The notes below the pieces were generated by a model, which was not told the origin of the DNA, searched no databases, and worked only from the letters and a program-made list of their open reading frames with translations. A program made the position numbers and the translations under genes. 64,000 nt of DNA from Leucaena leucocephala (lineage: Eukaryota; Streptophyta; Magnoliopsida; Fabales; Fabaceae), in assembly GCA_037074615.1 (NCBI GenBank), contig CM073532.1:10485501-10549500 (forward strand), given 5' to 3'. Of this stretch, positions 10,930 to 22,690 are shown one piece after another (the stretch's first letter is position 1; the number at the start of each line of letters is the position of its first letter).

Positions 10930-12410
10930 ATTTAAACCATTACTTTAATACCTCCAAACATGGGAGAATTATTTGGGACAATGATTCAAAATGGGAAAAC
11001 AGCAATCAGCAAAGTGTAATCCATTTCCATAGCTTCAAATTCCAACTCTTTACGCCACACACACAGACCCATATATGTATATAACTCTTATGTCATTCAC
11101 TTAATTAATATATATGCATTCTAACATTTAAAATAACATTTCGCATAGCAGGAAAACCTTCATAAGAAAATTCCAGTTTCCCAACTCAACCACATAGCTT
11201 CCAACTTGCGTCTCATCATTATTCCACCAACAAATATAATTCTTTTACTCTTTGGTATTTAAACTTTCTTTCACTTTCTATCCTAAGCCCAACGTCATTC
11301 TCACCGAACAGAAATTCCAGATTCAAAAGTCATACTTTTCCACACAAATCAACACATATAAAACGAAACCAATCACCACAAGCTTATTTCTACCATCTAG
11401 ACATGGTTTCTATGGCTTAGATAATTTGTTCTGCACTTTCCCTCTCTAAACCAAATTCTGTTCAACATCATCACCTTCCCAAAGATGACCCAGATGAAGA
11501 AATTAATGGTAGAATGGTGTTCTAGGGACTTACCTTGATCTAACTCCAAACTTGCATGCTGAAGATCACCTTTTCCAACCTCTTCGATCTCCTCCGTCTC
11601 CCTCTTGGTCTTTGGCTTCTCTCATCTCTCTCTTCTGCTGTTGCAGAGGATGAAAATGAAAGTGTGAGGAAGAGGCCGATCGATGGGTTTAAGCAAGGTG
11701 AATTTATTATTTTATTGCCTTGGGTCCATGAACATAAGCTTACTTTTTTTTTTTTGTTACAAAATTATTTGAAAAGAGGTGGGATTCACTTACGATTTGG
11801 CAAGGTAAAATTTTCCTTTCTCCTAGGTGATACCAATGTCAGAAAGAGAGAGATGTCAATTACCCTCAAATATAAACCTAAATACCTAAGAACTAAGATG
11901 CCTCCCCAAATGCTACTACTGGAACCACAATAAAATGATACATTTTAAGAATCGAATATACTCCAAATAATCGTATGTCTTATCCTTTTATTAGCTAAAC
12001 ACACTTAGTATATAAAAGCTTACTTCAAAAGCTTCTTTCATGAATCCTAAGTACCAAAGCTGATGATCTTCTTTTTGGGCTTAGTGCAACACGTCCAAGG
12101 GTTCCTAAATTGGGTTAATGTGTGGCCCAATTCTATTTTTAGATTTAGTGTGATAAATTTACTATTTTACCCTTCTCTATTGATTGTAATATTCTTAAAT
12201 AAATTCCAAAAATTAATCTGGGACACTATAAATATTTTACGCCTTAAATAGTTTCTTTAACTTATAAAATAATATCCCTAATATTTTTAGACCCAACGAA
12301 AACCTCTAATTATTTTTTTTTTCAAAATATAGGCTCTTAGTTTCTGACAAATAGTTTTAAAATTATTTAGGTCACTTTTGGGGAATCAAGCCTTTCAATA
12401 ATTCTACTAA
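10930..12410 (-). mobile_element. Possible gypsy LTR relic
   Basis: A block without convincing genes. Read on the minus strand it has a TGTTAG-type start near 12410, phases of transcribed-looking sequence, and a GTAAGT-like donor at about 11532 followed by a purine-rich tail, as in long plant gypsy LTRs. No partner LTR or internal coding is present. Limits and class are a guess from overall texture. Confidence 0.25.
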
Positions 12411-12472
12411 CACCTCAAAATAATATTTCCTCATTTCCTTTGAGCTCTTATCTAATTTTAATAGCTATTTTC

Positions 12473-12953
12473 TGTTAGAAAATAAACATCTCAAATGCAT
12501 AATAATCAATCCAGATTATCATATACACAGATACAAGATGCAGCGGAAATATTAAATTACCTCTTGCCATTGCTTTGTTGATCTAATCTCTGAGAAGATC
12601 TGAAATGAATCAGGGATACCTGTGAATCAGGGAACACTGTCAGATGAACAACAGGTTCTTCCAGCTGGTGATTAGGCACAGTGATGGCAACTGTGGAAAC
12701 TGCCGTCACCAGTGGGGAACCTTCGAGAGGGAGCTGAGAATTAGGTCTCGCTCTGGACTCAGAGAAAGCAGTACTGAATCAATTATTTTGTGTTATTATT
12801 TTTTTTCCACCATCAGGAAAATAACCTTAAATAAACTGAGTCCCTAACCCACCTTGGACCGGGCCTAATGACTACGGGCCACACTCAGAAATATTTATTA
12901 ATTATCCTAATTAATATCTAAATAGGTTATATAATTATAATAAATATCTTACA
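12473..12953 (-). repeat. 3' LTR of copia A
   Basis: 481 bp, TG...CA ends, same length as its partner at 19201-19681. Small differences are spread along it, for example at the second to fourth codon-sized block and near position 12810. Confidence 0.93.
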
Positions 12954-13226
12954 TTCTCCCACTTGGCCCGTATACTCAATGTCATTGTCTTTCTAGGTAC
13001 ACTGATGTCATGCTACAAGAATCATGGCTATAAGTCCCCTATGATCGAGTATTACCTTCCATGTATTACAGGTAGCACCATCACTTAATGGGTATCACAA
13101 TATACATGAACTCAATGTTCATTCGGTTCCTATCTCAATGTTTATCAATTTCAACAGCACAAATGTATACAATCACAAATTTGAAATGATAAACCACAAA
13201 ATGTAATTTCATTGCTCATACCTCCA

Positions 13227-16200
13227 CTAATCAAAAGTTGGACGAAGTCCCATATGAGGTACATGTGTCACAAAGACGTTCGGCTTCAATCCTTTCGTCA
13301 AAGGATCAGCCAACATATCCAATGTACTGATGCGTTCAACAGAAACCTGGCCATCCTGAACTCTTTCTCTCAAGCAAAGGAATTTAAGTTCGACAAACTT
13401 GCTTCGACTTTTATTCCTTTTGTTGTTAGCTATGGCCACCGCAGCTGCGTTATCACAGTACATTCTGATTGGCTTAGAGACTGAATCCACAATCTTAAGC
13501 CCAGCAATGAAATTCCTTATACAAATAGCTTGTGAACTTGCTTCAAAACACGCGATATACTCAGCATCACCGGTAGAGGGAGCTGTTATAGTCTGCTTAG
13601 CGCTTCTCCATGATACAGCTCCTTCTGCCAACAGAAAGATGTAACCAAATGTAGACTTGTTTGTATCTACGCATCCTCCAAGATCTGAATCTGAGTACCC
13701 AATCACGTCCAAACTATCTGTTCTTCTATATGTGAGCATGTAGTGTTTGGTGCCTTGTAGGTACCTAAACACCTTCTTTGCAGCCGTCCAATGTGCTTCC
13801 CCAGGATTACTTTGGTATCTTCCCAACATACCCACAGCAAAAGCGATGTCAGGTCTTGTACAAACCTGTGCATACATCAAGCTTCCTACCGCTGAGGCAT
13901 ATGGGACTCTTGCCATCTGTTTCCTTTCAAGCTCGGTTTCAGGACACTGTTTTAGACTGAATTTATCTCCCTTTTCAATAGGAGCCACGTTGGATGAACA
14001 GTTCTACATTCTGAATCGTTCAAGAATCTTGACTATGTAAGCCTCTTGAGACAAGCCTACAAGACATTGGGTTCTATCTCTATGGATCTTTATGCCGATG
14101 ACATAAGATGCCTCACCCATGTCTTTCATGTCAAAACTCTTAAACAGAAACTGCTTCACCTCACGCAATAAACCCAGGTCATTGGTAGCAAGTAGAATGT
14201 CATCCACATATAAAATTAAGAATACGATCTTGCTCCCACTAGCCTTGTGGTATATACAGTCATCCATGATGTTCTCAACAAAACCAAATGATGTGATTAC
14301 TTCATGGAACTTCAAGTACCACTGCCGCGAAGCCTGTTTCAGACCATATATTGATTTCTTCAACTTGCATACCAAATGTTCTTTCTCTTCTGCAACAAAT
14401 CCCTCAGGTTGTTTCATATAGACTTCTTCCTCCAGTTCACCATTGAGGAAAGCAGTCTTCACATCCATTTGGTGCAACTCCAGATCAAAATGTGCAACCA
14501 ATGCCATGATGATACGGAACGAATCTTTCTTAGATACAGGTGAAAATGTTTCACTGTAATCGATTCCTTCCACTTGAGTGAATCCCTTAGCAACCAACCT
14601 AGCCTTGTATCTATCGATGTTACCTTGTGAGTCTCTCTTGGTTTTGTAAACCCATTTACAGCCAATGGCTTTAGACCCACTAGGCAACTTTACAAGTTCC
14701 CAAACATGGTTGTTTGCCATGGAATTCATTTCATCAATCATAGCATCATGCCACAACTTAGAGTTCACACTCTTCATAGCCTGAGTAAACGATAAAGGAT
14801 CATTCTCAACACTTACATCACAGTCAACTTCAGCAGAATACACTACGTAATCATCAGGTAATGCCGGTATCCTTTCTCTAGTTGACCTCCTTAATTCAAC
14901 CTCTTGGGTTGATTCAGGTTGCTGAATAAGGACATCCTCTATCACATCTTGTGGTGGTTCCACTTGTGTGATAGGTTGACCATCCGGTATGTGTCCATCT
15001 TGTTCAGCATCGTCAACTTGAGCTACAGGGTATACATCACGTTCAATGTCAATCCTAACAGTAGGAATGTCAATCCCAACTGTAGGATGATCATTAACTA
15101 TCGATGTCCCCTCATGAATGACATCAGTGGTTCGCTCTATGTGATCATCTAGTAGACAATCACTCCCACTAATCACATCATTCTCAAGAAACTTGGCATT
15201 CTTAGACTCAACAAACCTTTTAGAAGGTGGAGGACAATAAAACTTGTAACCCTTAGACTTCTCCGCATAGCCTACAAAGTAAGCTCTAATAGTCTTTGGG
15301 TCTAACTTCTTCTCTTGTAGATTATACACTCTTACTTCAGCAGGACAACCCCATACCTTAAAATGGTTTAAACTGGGTTTCCATCCTTTCCAGATTTCAA
15401 AGGGTGTCTTGGACACTGCCTTTGTTGGAACCCTGTTTAATATGTATGTGGCTGTCTTGAGTGCTTCCTTCCACAAAGAAGATGGTAGTTTGGAGCTACT
15501 CATCATGCTCCTAACCATATCCAGCAAGGTCCTATTTCTTCTTTCAGCTACACCATTCATGTCAGGTGATCCAGGCATAGTATATTGGGCTACTATACCT
15601 TGCTCTCGAAGAAAATCAGCAAATGGACCTGGCGCTTGTCCTTCACTAGTGTATCTGCCATAGTACTCACCACCACGGTCTGATCTCACGATCTTGATTG
15701 GTTTCCCAATCTGTTTTTCTACTTTCGCTTTATATTCTTTGAAAGCATCTAGTGCCTCACTTTTATTATAAAGCATGTAGACATACATGTATCGTGAATA
15801 ATCATCAATAAATGTGATAAAGTACCTTTGACCATGCGCAGTCAAATCAGGGCAACAAATATCTGTGTGTACAATCTCTAGCAACTCAGAACTTCTCTTA
15901 GCCCCTTTATGTGACATATTGGTCTGCTTTCCCCTTATGCAGTCCACACAAGAATCAAATTCCGAATGGTTCAAAGATGGAAGGATTCCTTCTTTGTTTA
16001 ACCTTTTTATTCTGTCAACAGAGATATGTCCCAATCTCCTATGCCACAGGCTATAAGAATTCTCATTGATGACACTTCTCTTAGTACCACGCGAAACAGT
16101 AAAAGATTGAGGTGAGTCAGAAATAATTTTAAATAAGCCATCAATCATGACTAAATTTGCAATAAAAACGGAATCCCTTTTCAAAGTCATGAGTTTCTTA

Positions 16201-16415
16201 GAAAGAACTAAATGATAATCAAATGGAATGAGTTTTGACATAGAAATCAAATTCCTTTTATAAGAGGGAACATAAAACACATCATAAAGTTCTAAAACAT
16301 GATTATTTGAAAGGGTTATGCGAAAAGTTCCAACGGCTTTCACAGGATCTCCTCTCCCACTGCCTGAAAGGACAGTTCTCTCATTGGAATGTGGAGGCCT
16401 GCTTGACAGAAAGCC
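13227..16415 (-). pseudogene. Copia A pol: protease C-part, integrase, RT and RNase H, with an amber stop
   Basis: One reading frame runs from the stop at 16416 to the natural stop at 13227, broken once by TAG at 14004-14006. Visible in order: the end of the protease region, the pre-integrase motif LWHRRLGH with a CX2C pair, and the integrase core with HTDIC, RSDRGGEY and GVAERRNR supplying the D-D-E triad. RT follows with KARLVAKGFTQ and the catalytic YVDDILLA. RNase H comes last, with YSDSDLGG and TAPSTGDAEYIA. The amber falls at the RT/RNase H connection, and the frame continues directly after it. A CAG-to-TAG change would explain it. As it stands no full polyprotein can be made. Confidence 0.93.
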
Positions 16416-16925
16416 CTACGTGGTAGTCGAAATGTGGATCATTGAACCAGTGTCAATCCACCAAGTGTCATCATTAACGCTAGAAAAGTTAGATTCAAAA
16501 GTAACACACGATGAAAGCATACCTCTCATCTCCATTACATGTTGCCTCACACTGCCAATACCTGTAAGCCTCTTAGCACATAATTCAGACACGATGGCAC
16601 CACCCATCTGCTTGTCTGTCAGCTTGAATTGCTTATCTAAGGCTTCCAGGTACCCTTTGGCTGTATCGCACTTAGGGACTGCTTCCCTAATGCTTCTGGT
16701 GATCCTTTGTTGCATAAACAGAAGAGACGAGCGGTTACTCCGCTCCCACAAATTATACCTTTCCTTTGCCTCTCTATCATTGGAGGCATCATCAGGTCTC
16801 AGAGGTTTTTCATACCTCAAGGCATAATCGAAGTCCAATAAACCAAGTTGCAGCAAAACATCATCTCTCCAGTCAGCATAGTTGATGCTGCCATCTAAGA
16901 TTGTTTTGTTGCTCACATCAGCCAT
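16416..16925 (-). pseudogene. Copia A gag-protease N-part, internally deleted and ending in an amber stop
   Basis: The ATG at 16925 starts MADVSNK. Residues of the gag core (DWRDDVLLQLGL, LWERSNRSS) are clear. The sequence then jumps from the gag alpha-helical region (HVMEMRG) to just before the protease active site WWIDTGS. The gag C-terminus and the CCHC zinc knuckle, always present in intact copies, are missing. The frame ends at TAG (16416-16418) and continues in the same frame into pol, so this is a nonsense change, not a frameshift. A longer open frame upstream to 17006 is leader sequence. Confidence 0.88.
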
Positions 16926-17204
16926 AATCCTAGGGTTAGCAATTGGATCTGCAAAAATAGAACAAACAAATATACAAATAAGCTCACAAGTAAAAAATTG
17001 AAGCAATCACAAGTCACTGTGCCATGTATGCATGCTTAACTCAAATGTAGCACGCAAGCAATGTAAATACGTATCACCAATGTCTACCTGTGGGCAAAGA
17101 CATTAGCATAGCATGTATTTACCTCAAGTGATGGGACTAGAACGCATTTGTAATTAACTAATACCTGTGGGCTACTTAGAAAATAACAAGGCCATTCTAT
17201 CCCA

Positions 17205-17668
17205 CCCTAATTAAATGTACAATTATGAGATATCTACCTGTGGGCAAAGATAAACCATAACTACACATTTAATTACAATTGATATCCTAAATCCATATGT
17301 GATTAATGAATGCATGTAAACAAATTCAATAAACAAGGATGTTGTGGCTACTCCTCAAAGAATTATATGCTAATCACAGATATCATTTATGTGCACTGAA
17401 AATCCAAATGTGCATAACGTAATGGAGCAATTAATTCTCCCCTAATTAAATGTACAATTATGAAATATCTACCTGTGGGCAAAGATAAATCAAAACTATA
17501 CATTTAATTATAAGTGATATTTTAAATCCATATGTGATTAATTAATGCATGCAACAAATTCAATAAATAAGGATGCTGTGGCTACTCCTCAAGAAATTGC
17601 ACGCTAATCACAAATATCACTAACGTGCATATAAATCCAAATATGCACAACATAATGGAGTATTTAAC
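17205..17668 (-). repeat. Tandem duplication of about 235 bp in the copia A leader
   Basis: Two consecutive units (17205-17439 and 17440-about 17668) share CCCTAATTAAATGTACAATT, CTACCTGTGGGCAAAGATAA, CCATATGTGATTAAT and GTGGCTACTCCTCAA, with moderate divergence. Partial versions of the CTACCTGTGGGC motif also occur at 17085 and 17163, so the leader seems to have grown by repeated duplication. Confidence 0.8.
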
Positions 17669-18524
17669 AAATTAATTTAATCAACAAATGTGACCAATTT
17701 AATCAACAAATGTGACTAAATAACTTAATTTAAATTCTCCCACTATTTCATGCACCCAAAGAATGTTTAATAAATTAATTTCAACTCAAAAGGTTTTTAC
17801 AAAAAACTAAATAGTTAATTTAATTGCCAAAGGAGAAATTAATTTACAAAATAGGCAATTAAATAACACAGAAAAATTAAAATCTGTAAACACCTTTTTC
17901 AAATATTAAAATAGTAGAGAAATTAATTTAAACATTTACAGTGCATGTAATAGTAATCAACATGTTCTGGAAAATCAAATTAAATGGCCAAAAATAATTT
18001 TCTGGAAATAAAACCAAATGGCTCTAACTCAAAGGGTCCAAAACAGAGCCCAAAATATTTTCCAGAAATGAAACAAAAAATTCAGGCCCAAAAACACATT
18101 TTCCAGAAATAACAAAAAAAAAATTACTTCAGTCCAAAAAACTGCCCAAAAACGTGAGGCCCAGTCTGATCTTAAATTTTTTTTTTGGCCCAAAACTGCG
18201 TCGGCCCAATCTGCTAAAAAGAAAGATTACAGATGGCCCAAAATCATAGAAGGCCCAGAAAGCAGTTTTGTACTGTGCAGCCCAAATATTGGCCCAGAAT
18301 TCTTTCGAAGAAAAAAAAAATACAGAAGCCTGCAGATAATAAATGAAATGGTGCAGAAGAGGCCTAAAAAAAAAATTTCGCTTCTGGCAGCCCAGAAGGC
18401 TCACGGTTTCAATTATTTTTTTTTTCTAATGTTGTTGGTTCAAAAACGTCACAGTCCATTATCTGCGGCCCAGAAACAAAACGCCCAAAAAAAAAATTGA
18501 AACAGAGGCCCAGACAGTTCAAGT

Positions 18525-18564
18525 GAAACGGTGCGTTTCAGCGTAGACTGAAACGCACCGTTTC
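18525..18564 (-). other. Perfect 17-bp hairpin in the copia A leader
   Basis: GAAACGGTGCGTTTCAG (18525-18541) is followed by a 6-base spacer and its exact reverse complement (18548-18564). In the element RNA it lies about 640 nt after the 5' LTR. A stem of this strength in an AT-rich region is unlikely by chance; a role in dimerisation, packaging or translation is inference only. Confidence 0.85.
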
Positions 18565-18577
18565 GGGTATTTTCACC

Positions 18578-18606
18578 GTGAGTCGGGTTGACCTAACCCG
18601 ACTCAC
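18578..18606 (-). other. Second perfect hairpin (12 bp) beside the first
   Basis: GTGAGTCGGGTT (18578-18589), a 5-base loop, then its exact reverse complement (18595-18606). Only 13 bases separate it from the 17-bp hairpin, so the leader RNA would carry two stacked stem-loops. Confidence 0.83.
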
Positions 18607-19185
18607 AGCCCGAAGCACAGGCAACCCATGAACGGCCGCACGCGTGTCTGCACAGAGGTAGCCGCCGACCAGCTTCACAGGTGATGTCCTGCTGTTCAGG
18701 CGACTACATCGCACTCCAGCCCTCGGCGACCTCCCACGGCAGTGAAGCTTCAGAGGGCAATACAGGAACAGTGCCGCAGACACCGCGTCGCCTTAGTTGC
18801 CACAGAAGGAGACAGAACTGAACAGCAAGCTTCCTGAGCGTTTTATGGCGATCTCCACAGTGGATCTGACAGCGAGTTTCCAGCAACTCTCAAACGTGTT
18901 TAGCGACCTCGCTCTCTCTCTAGCAAAGATTTCACGTCCGGTTTGTTCTCCAGATTCTGGTGAACTCCACAGCAACTTGCGCACAGCGATTCACGGTGAA
19001 CTCTCTCGGCCCAGCCACGCGACTTCTCATGGCGGGAGACTGTACGGTGACTCCATTCCATTCCAGACACTCTTAACTCTCTTGTGATTCTCATACTCAC
19101 ATGGAACGAATGGTCAACAGATAAAAATTATAATTCCTGGATCCCATATTCTTTTCAATAAGCAAGGTAAGGTGATCTTAAACCA

Positions 19186-19198
19186 GGCTCTGATGCCA
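19186..19198 (-). promoter_or_regulatory. Primer-binding site of copia A
   Basis: Read on the minus strand: TGGCATCAGAGCC, two bases after the 5' LTR. It differs at one position from the usual TGGTATCAGAGC complementary to initiator-Met tRNA. Confidence 0.85.
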
Positions 19199-19200
19199 CA

Positions 19201-19681
19201 TGTTATAGAATAAACATCTCAAATGCATAATAATCAATCCAGATTATCATATACACAGATACAAGATGCAGCGGAAACATTAAATTACCTCTTGCTATTG
19301 CTTTGTTGATCTAATCTCTGAGAAGATCTGGAATGAATCAGGGATACCTGTGAATCAGAGAACACTGTCAGATGAACAACAGGTTCTTCCAGCTGGTGAT
19401 TAGGCACAATGATGGCAACTGTGGAAACTGCCGTCACCAGTGGGGAACCTTCGAGAGGGAGCTGAGAATTAGGTCTCGCTCTGGACTCAGAGAAAGCAGT
19501 ACTGAATCAATTATTTTGTGTTATTATTTTTTTTCCACTATCAGGAAAACAACCTTAAATAAACTGAGTCCCTAACCCACCTTGGACCGGGCCTAATGAC
19601 TACGGGCCACACTCAGAAATATTTATTAATTATCCTAATTAATATCTAAATAGGTTATATAATTATAATAAATATCTTACA
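19201..19681 (-). repeat. 5' LTR of copia A
   Basis: 481 bp, beginning TGTTATAG on the plus strand and ending CTTACA. It is followed by the target duplication TTTTC at 19682-19686. Confidence 0.93.
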
Positions 19682-19686
19682 TTTTC

Positions 19687-20137
19687 TACTATTATTAATT
19701 TTTCCATTTCTCAATAAGTGGTATGTTACAAAAACAGCAGAGGGCAAACTAATAAACCCTTTTGCGAAATACAACTCTAGATGAGTAACTTTGTAACTGA
19801 TGACAGCGTTAACCCAAATGCTAACTTTATCTTCGGGCACACAAAAACGCTTACACTTGGGAACAAAGATTTGAGCAGATTCCAAATGAATCAAGTGAAG
19901 CGCTGCATCTACGAACTGAACGAAGTCTCGAAGATTATGAAAGCTTGAATCGTTGAAGTGAAGAGGGGAAAGATACGCTAGAGTGATTTCCATCTCTTGG
20001 AGAAGAGAAGGCTTGTGGTTACAGCATGTTGGGTTTGAAGAAAAGAGAGAATAAGAAGAAGCAACGAATCTGGTAAGTTGCTAATCCTGTCGCTCATCGT
20101 TTTACACTTGTTTTCTGGACCTTTTGTTTGTGGCCAT
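19687..20137 (-). pseudogene. F-box/LRR protein fragment, frame-broken
   Basis: On the minus strand an ATG at 20097 (or 20137, out of frame) opens an F-box start: MSDRISNLPDSLLLLILSF, then HAVTTSLLFSKRWKSL, the typical RISNLPDxLLxxILSFL...SKRW pattern. That frame stops at TAG 19978-19980. The continuation is in another frame from about 19993: LSPLHFNDSSFHNLRDFVQF, then FVDAALHLIHLES and a segment ending LELYFAKGFISLPSAVF, as in plant F-box/LRR (FBD-type) proteins. So there is one frame break inside the gene. The rest of the LRR part is missing: similarity stops near 19720, and copia A lies immediately beyond (its TSD is 19682-19686). What lies on the far side of copia A does not continue the gene, so truncation probably came first. 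Such proteins normally act as SCF ubiquitin-ligase adaptors; this copy cannot. Confidence 0.75.
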
Positions 20138-20346
20138 AACGATGACGATGATGAACGAGAAGGGATCGTAGATCGATAAGGAAAACGGAACAGATCAAGG
20201 AGGATGAAAAGTGAAGAGCAATGGAATGGAAGGAGAAAGAAAAAGAGGCAAAATCAGAAATATTTGCTGAAGCAAGGGAATGAGACTGATAAAGAAGCTC
20301 GAAGACGATATAGAAGTTTGAAAATGGAGCCCTTTTCTAAGTGGAT

Positions 20347-20800
20347 GGGCTGTTTGAAAAAGGCTTATAAATTTTTTTTTGAATAATTTTTAAAAAAATA
20401 TTTTTGGAGAAGAGCTTATAGAAAAAAATGTGGTTATAAATAAATGATTGTTTGGATAGTTATTATCAAAATTTTTATAATTAAAAAATTACTAGAAAAT
20501 ATATGATTTTATTAAAAATAGGAGAGAGGAGAGAGGTTGGAGAAGAGAGAAGAGAGCGTGGAGAAGAGAGAGAAAAGATGAGAGAGGGTATAAAAAAAAA
20601 TAAGAGTAAAATAATAATTGGTAGTCCATAAACTCTTTTATTGTTTAAGAAACTAGTCTTAGTAGCTTATCCAAAACCTTGATTTTAAATTATAGTTTGA
20701 TCCAAAAATCTTTTTAGACAAATATGACTATTTATTTTAAGATTTTTTTAAATTAATGTTTAAACGAGAAACTTTTTTAAAACTATTATTTCACTGATTA
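20347..20800. mobile_element. MITE with internal GA-rich tract, copy 2
   Basis: Starts GGGCTGTTTGAAAAAGG, a Tourist-like terminus. It then follows the 7825-8321 copy: TTTGGATAGTTATTA, an AAAATAGGAGAGAGG-type purine tract, and AATAATAATTGG. The right terminus is not recognisable, so the end is approximate. Confidence 0.6.
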
Positions 20801-22414
20801 CTAAATAGATAGGATAAAATAATAGACAGTGATATCAGATTTTGATGCTCTGAACTTCTTATCTGCAGGACTATAAGCTGCTATGGCAAATTAGAGGAAA
20901 TCAATCAAAATTAAATGGCATATACCCCAACGGCCAACCAACTAGCCAATGCTTAAAAATTTCTTATTTTTATATGGGTTAAGGTAAGTAGTTTCTCATA
21001 CACATATATCTAATATTCTAAAATATTTTATGATGCTAGATCTATAAAAAAATATTTTAAAATATTAGATGCATTATAAAATATTTAGAATATTTGATAC
21101 GTATGAGAAAATACTTTATGATACTGGATATATTTTAATTTTTTATATTAAATGTATTTATTCCCTTTCTACATTATAGTACTTCTCTAATTTTTTTTAA
21201 GATGCTCATTCTATTTTTTTTATAAGAGACAATTAATTAAATTAGAAATATTTATAAAATTAATTATAAGTAATAAATATATAAAAATATTTTTTTTCCA
21301 AAAATACTCTTATTTATGGTGGAAACACTGAAAAAATGAGTGAAGGAGGGAAAGTTAATCGATGAGAATAAGAGGGTTCTTGACAATTTAGCTTAATAAT
21401 AAATACAATAATATTAATGTAAGTAATTAAATGGTGTTAAAATAGGAAATTACTAAAAGAAATTTGAGACAATTTTAAGTGTCTCTTATAAATAGAAATA
21501 ATTTATATTCAAAAAATATCTTTTATAAAAAGTATAAATAATCAAATTAAGTAGGTTAAGAAGTTAATTAAAATTAGTTAAAGATATTAAATATATAAGG
21601 ATATAATTTATTTTTAAAAAATACTCTTATTTATGAAGAGGGTAGATGAGTGAGAGATAATGAATGAAGAAAATATAGGAGAAATAATAAGTAGAAAAAA
21701 ATAGAGGCATACAAGTAATTGGGAATAAAATAAAAAAATAAATTAATTTTTTATAAGGATAAAAATGTAACTTATAAAAAAATCCTATTTAAAAAATTGT
21801 AAGATGGAGGAAATATATTTTACTTATTTTTTAAACACTTTAAATGGATGTATTATTTACGATTTATCTAATGAAAGAATGTGAATTGTGTAAAAAGGAT
21901 AATGTTTTTTTCATTGGCAATATTTGAGATATAGCTAGTTATGAATGTTGCAGGAGGCAATTAGATTGGAAGGCAGAGGTCTCAGATTTCACTTTAATGG
22001 TGGAAGGAAGAGATAGAGAGAGGGAGGGAGGTAGGGGAGAGAAATTTCATAACTTGAGATAAGAGAGGGAAAAATTGGGCCAGATGTTTCGAAAAAAAAG
22101 TAAATGACAACTTTTTTTAAAAAAAATTACTAAAACAATATAGATAAAAACCTTCCCACATCAGTTGCCATGTAGGTTTAAATTTATCCAGATGGGATGT
22201 TTTCATTGGTCTTTATTTAGGGGAACTGGTACTCTCAGAGTACCTAAGAATTCCTCTAATGTTATCACATAATTAAAAAGAAGAAAATTTAGGTCCAATT
22301 CTCTAATTAAAAGTTAATAAATAGAACTTTTAAATGATAAAGATGCATATATACTTATAATTATAAAAGAGATTTATCAATTTTTAAAGTATTTTTTAAA
22401 AAAAGTTAAATTTT
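20801..22414. other. AT-rich intergenic DNA with hairpin-like MITE debris
   Basis: No gene. 20994-21105 is partly palindromic (TCTCATAC...TAATATTCTAAAATATTTTA against TAAAATATTTAGAATATTTG...GTATGAGA). 21180-21830 holds two related stretches sharing AAAAATACTCTTATTTATG, about 300 bp apart. I could not define clean element ends. Confidence 0.4.
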
Positions 22415-22690
22415 TTTAAAAATATAAACAATAAAACCTAAGTAATATTGCTCTTAAAATTGTGAATAATTTATCATAAATTAAAGTATATATATTTTTT
22501 AATTTAATATTTAACAGTGTCTCGAATATAATTATTTTAATAAAAAAATATTTATATTCAACAAAATATATACGCATATTTTTCTCTTGCTTTTATCAAC
22601 TCATACAAAAATTAAATGTCTTTTTTTCTGAAGAAAATTAGATTCTCTTGGCCTCTGAGAGATTCTTAGCTGGAACATGTGATTCTCATG
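22415..22690. repeat. Four-copy local repeat, copy 1
   Basis: Shares ATTGTGAATAATTTAT, CTTTTATCAACTCATACAAA and TTAGATTCTCTTGGCCT with 29240-29480 and 31508-31755, and its first part with 25735-25790. The 31508 copy sits just upstream of the DUF2062 gene, which may be the ancestral location. Confidence 0.6.

Larger units (their letters stand above)
12473..19681 (-). mobile_element. Complete but inactivated Ty1/copia retrotransposon (copia A)
   Basis: A 7,209-bp element with two 481-bp LTRs (12473-12953 and 19201-19681). It is flanked by the 5-bp target duplication TTTTC (12468-12472 and 19682-19686). LTRs begin TGTTA and end TTACA. In element sense the 5' LTR is followed by TGTGGCATCAGAGCC, which fits an initiator-Met tRNA primer site. 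The 3' LTR is preceded by a purine-rich GTGGGAGAA. Order is gag, protease, integrase, RT, RNase H, the copia order. The LTRs differ at roughly ten positions by eye, so insertion is not very recent. The leader between primer site and gag is about 2.2 kb, unusually long. Confidence 0.95.

Noticed and set aside
11556..11933. 125-codon plus-strand frame starting with a hydrophobic segment
   Set aside because: Lies in a probable LTR relic; a similar purine/pyrimidine tract with splice-like signals is common in such LTRs, and no family motif is visible.
12644..12847. 67-codon frame, repeated almost identically at 19372-19575
   Set aside because: Both are the same part of the two copia A LTRs.
14004..14006. 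Programmed amber readthrough between RT and RNase H
   Set aside because: There are two ambers at unusual places and gag has lost its zinc knuckle; decay is the simpler reading.
18129..18404. Minus-strand frame rich in Phe/Leu
   Set aside because: Within the copia A leader; composition follows from the GGCCCAAAA/TTTTTTTT sequence and it has no family match.
20204..20386. 60-codon plus-strand frame rich in Lys/Arg
   Set aside because: Runs from F-box upstream sequence into a MITE; no start context or continuation.
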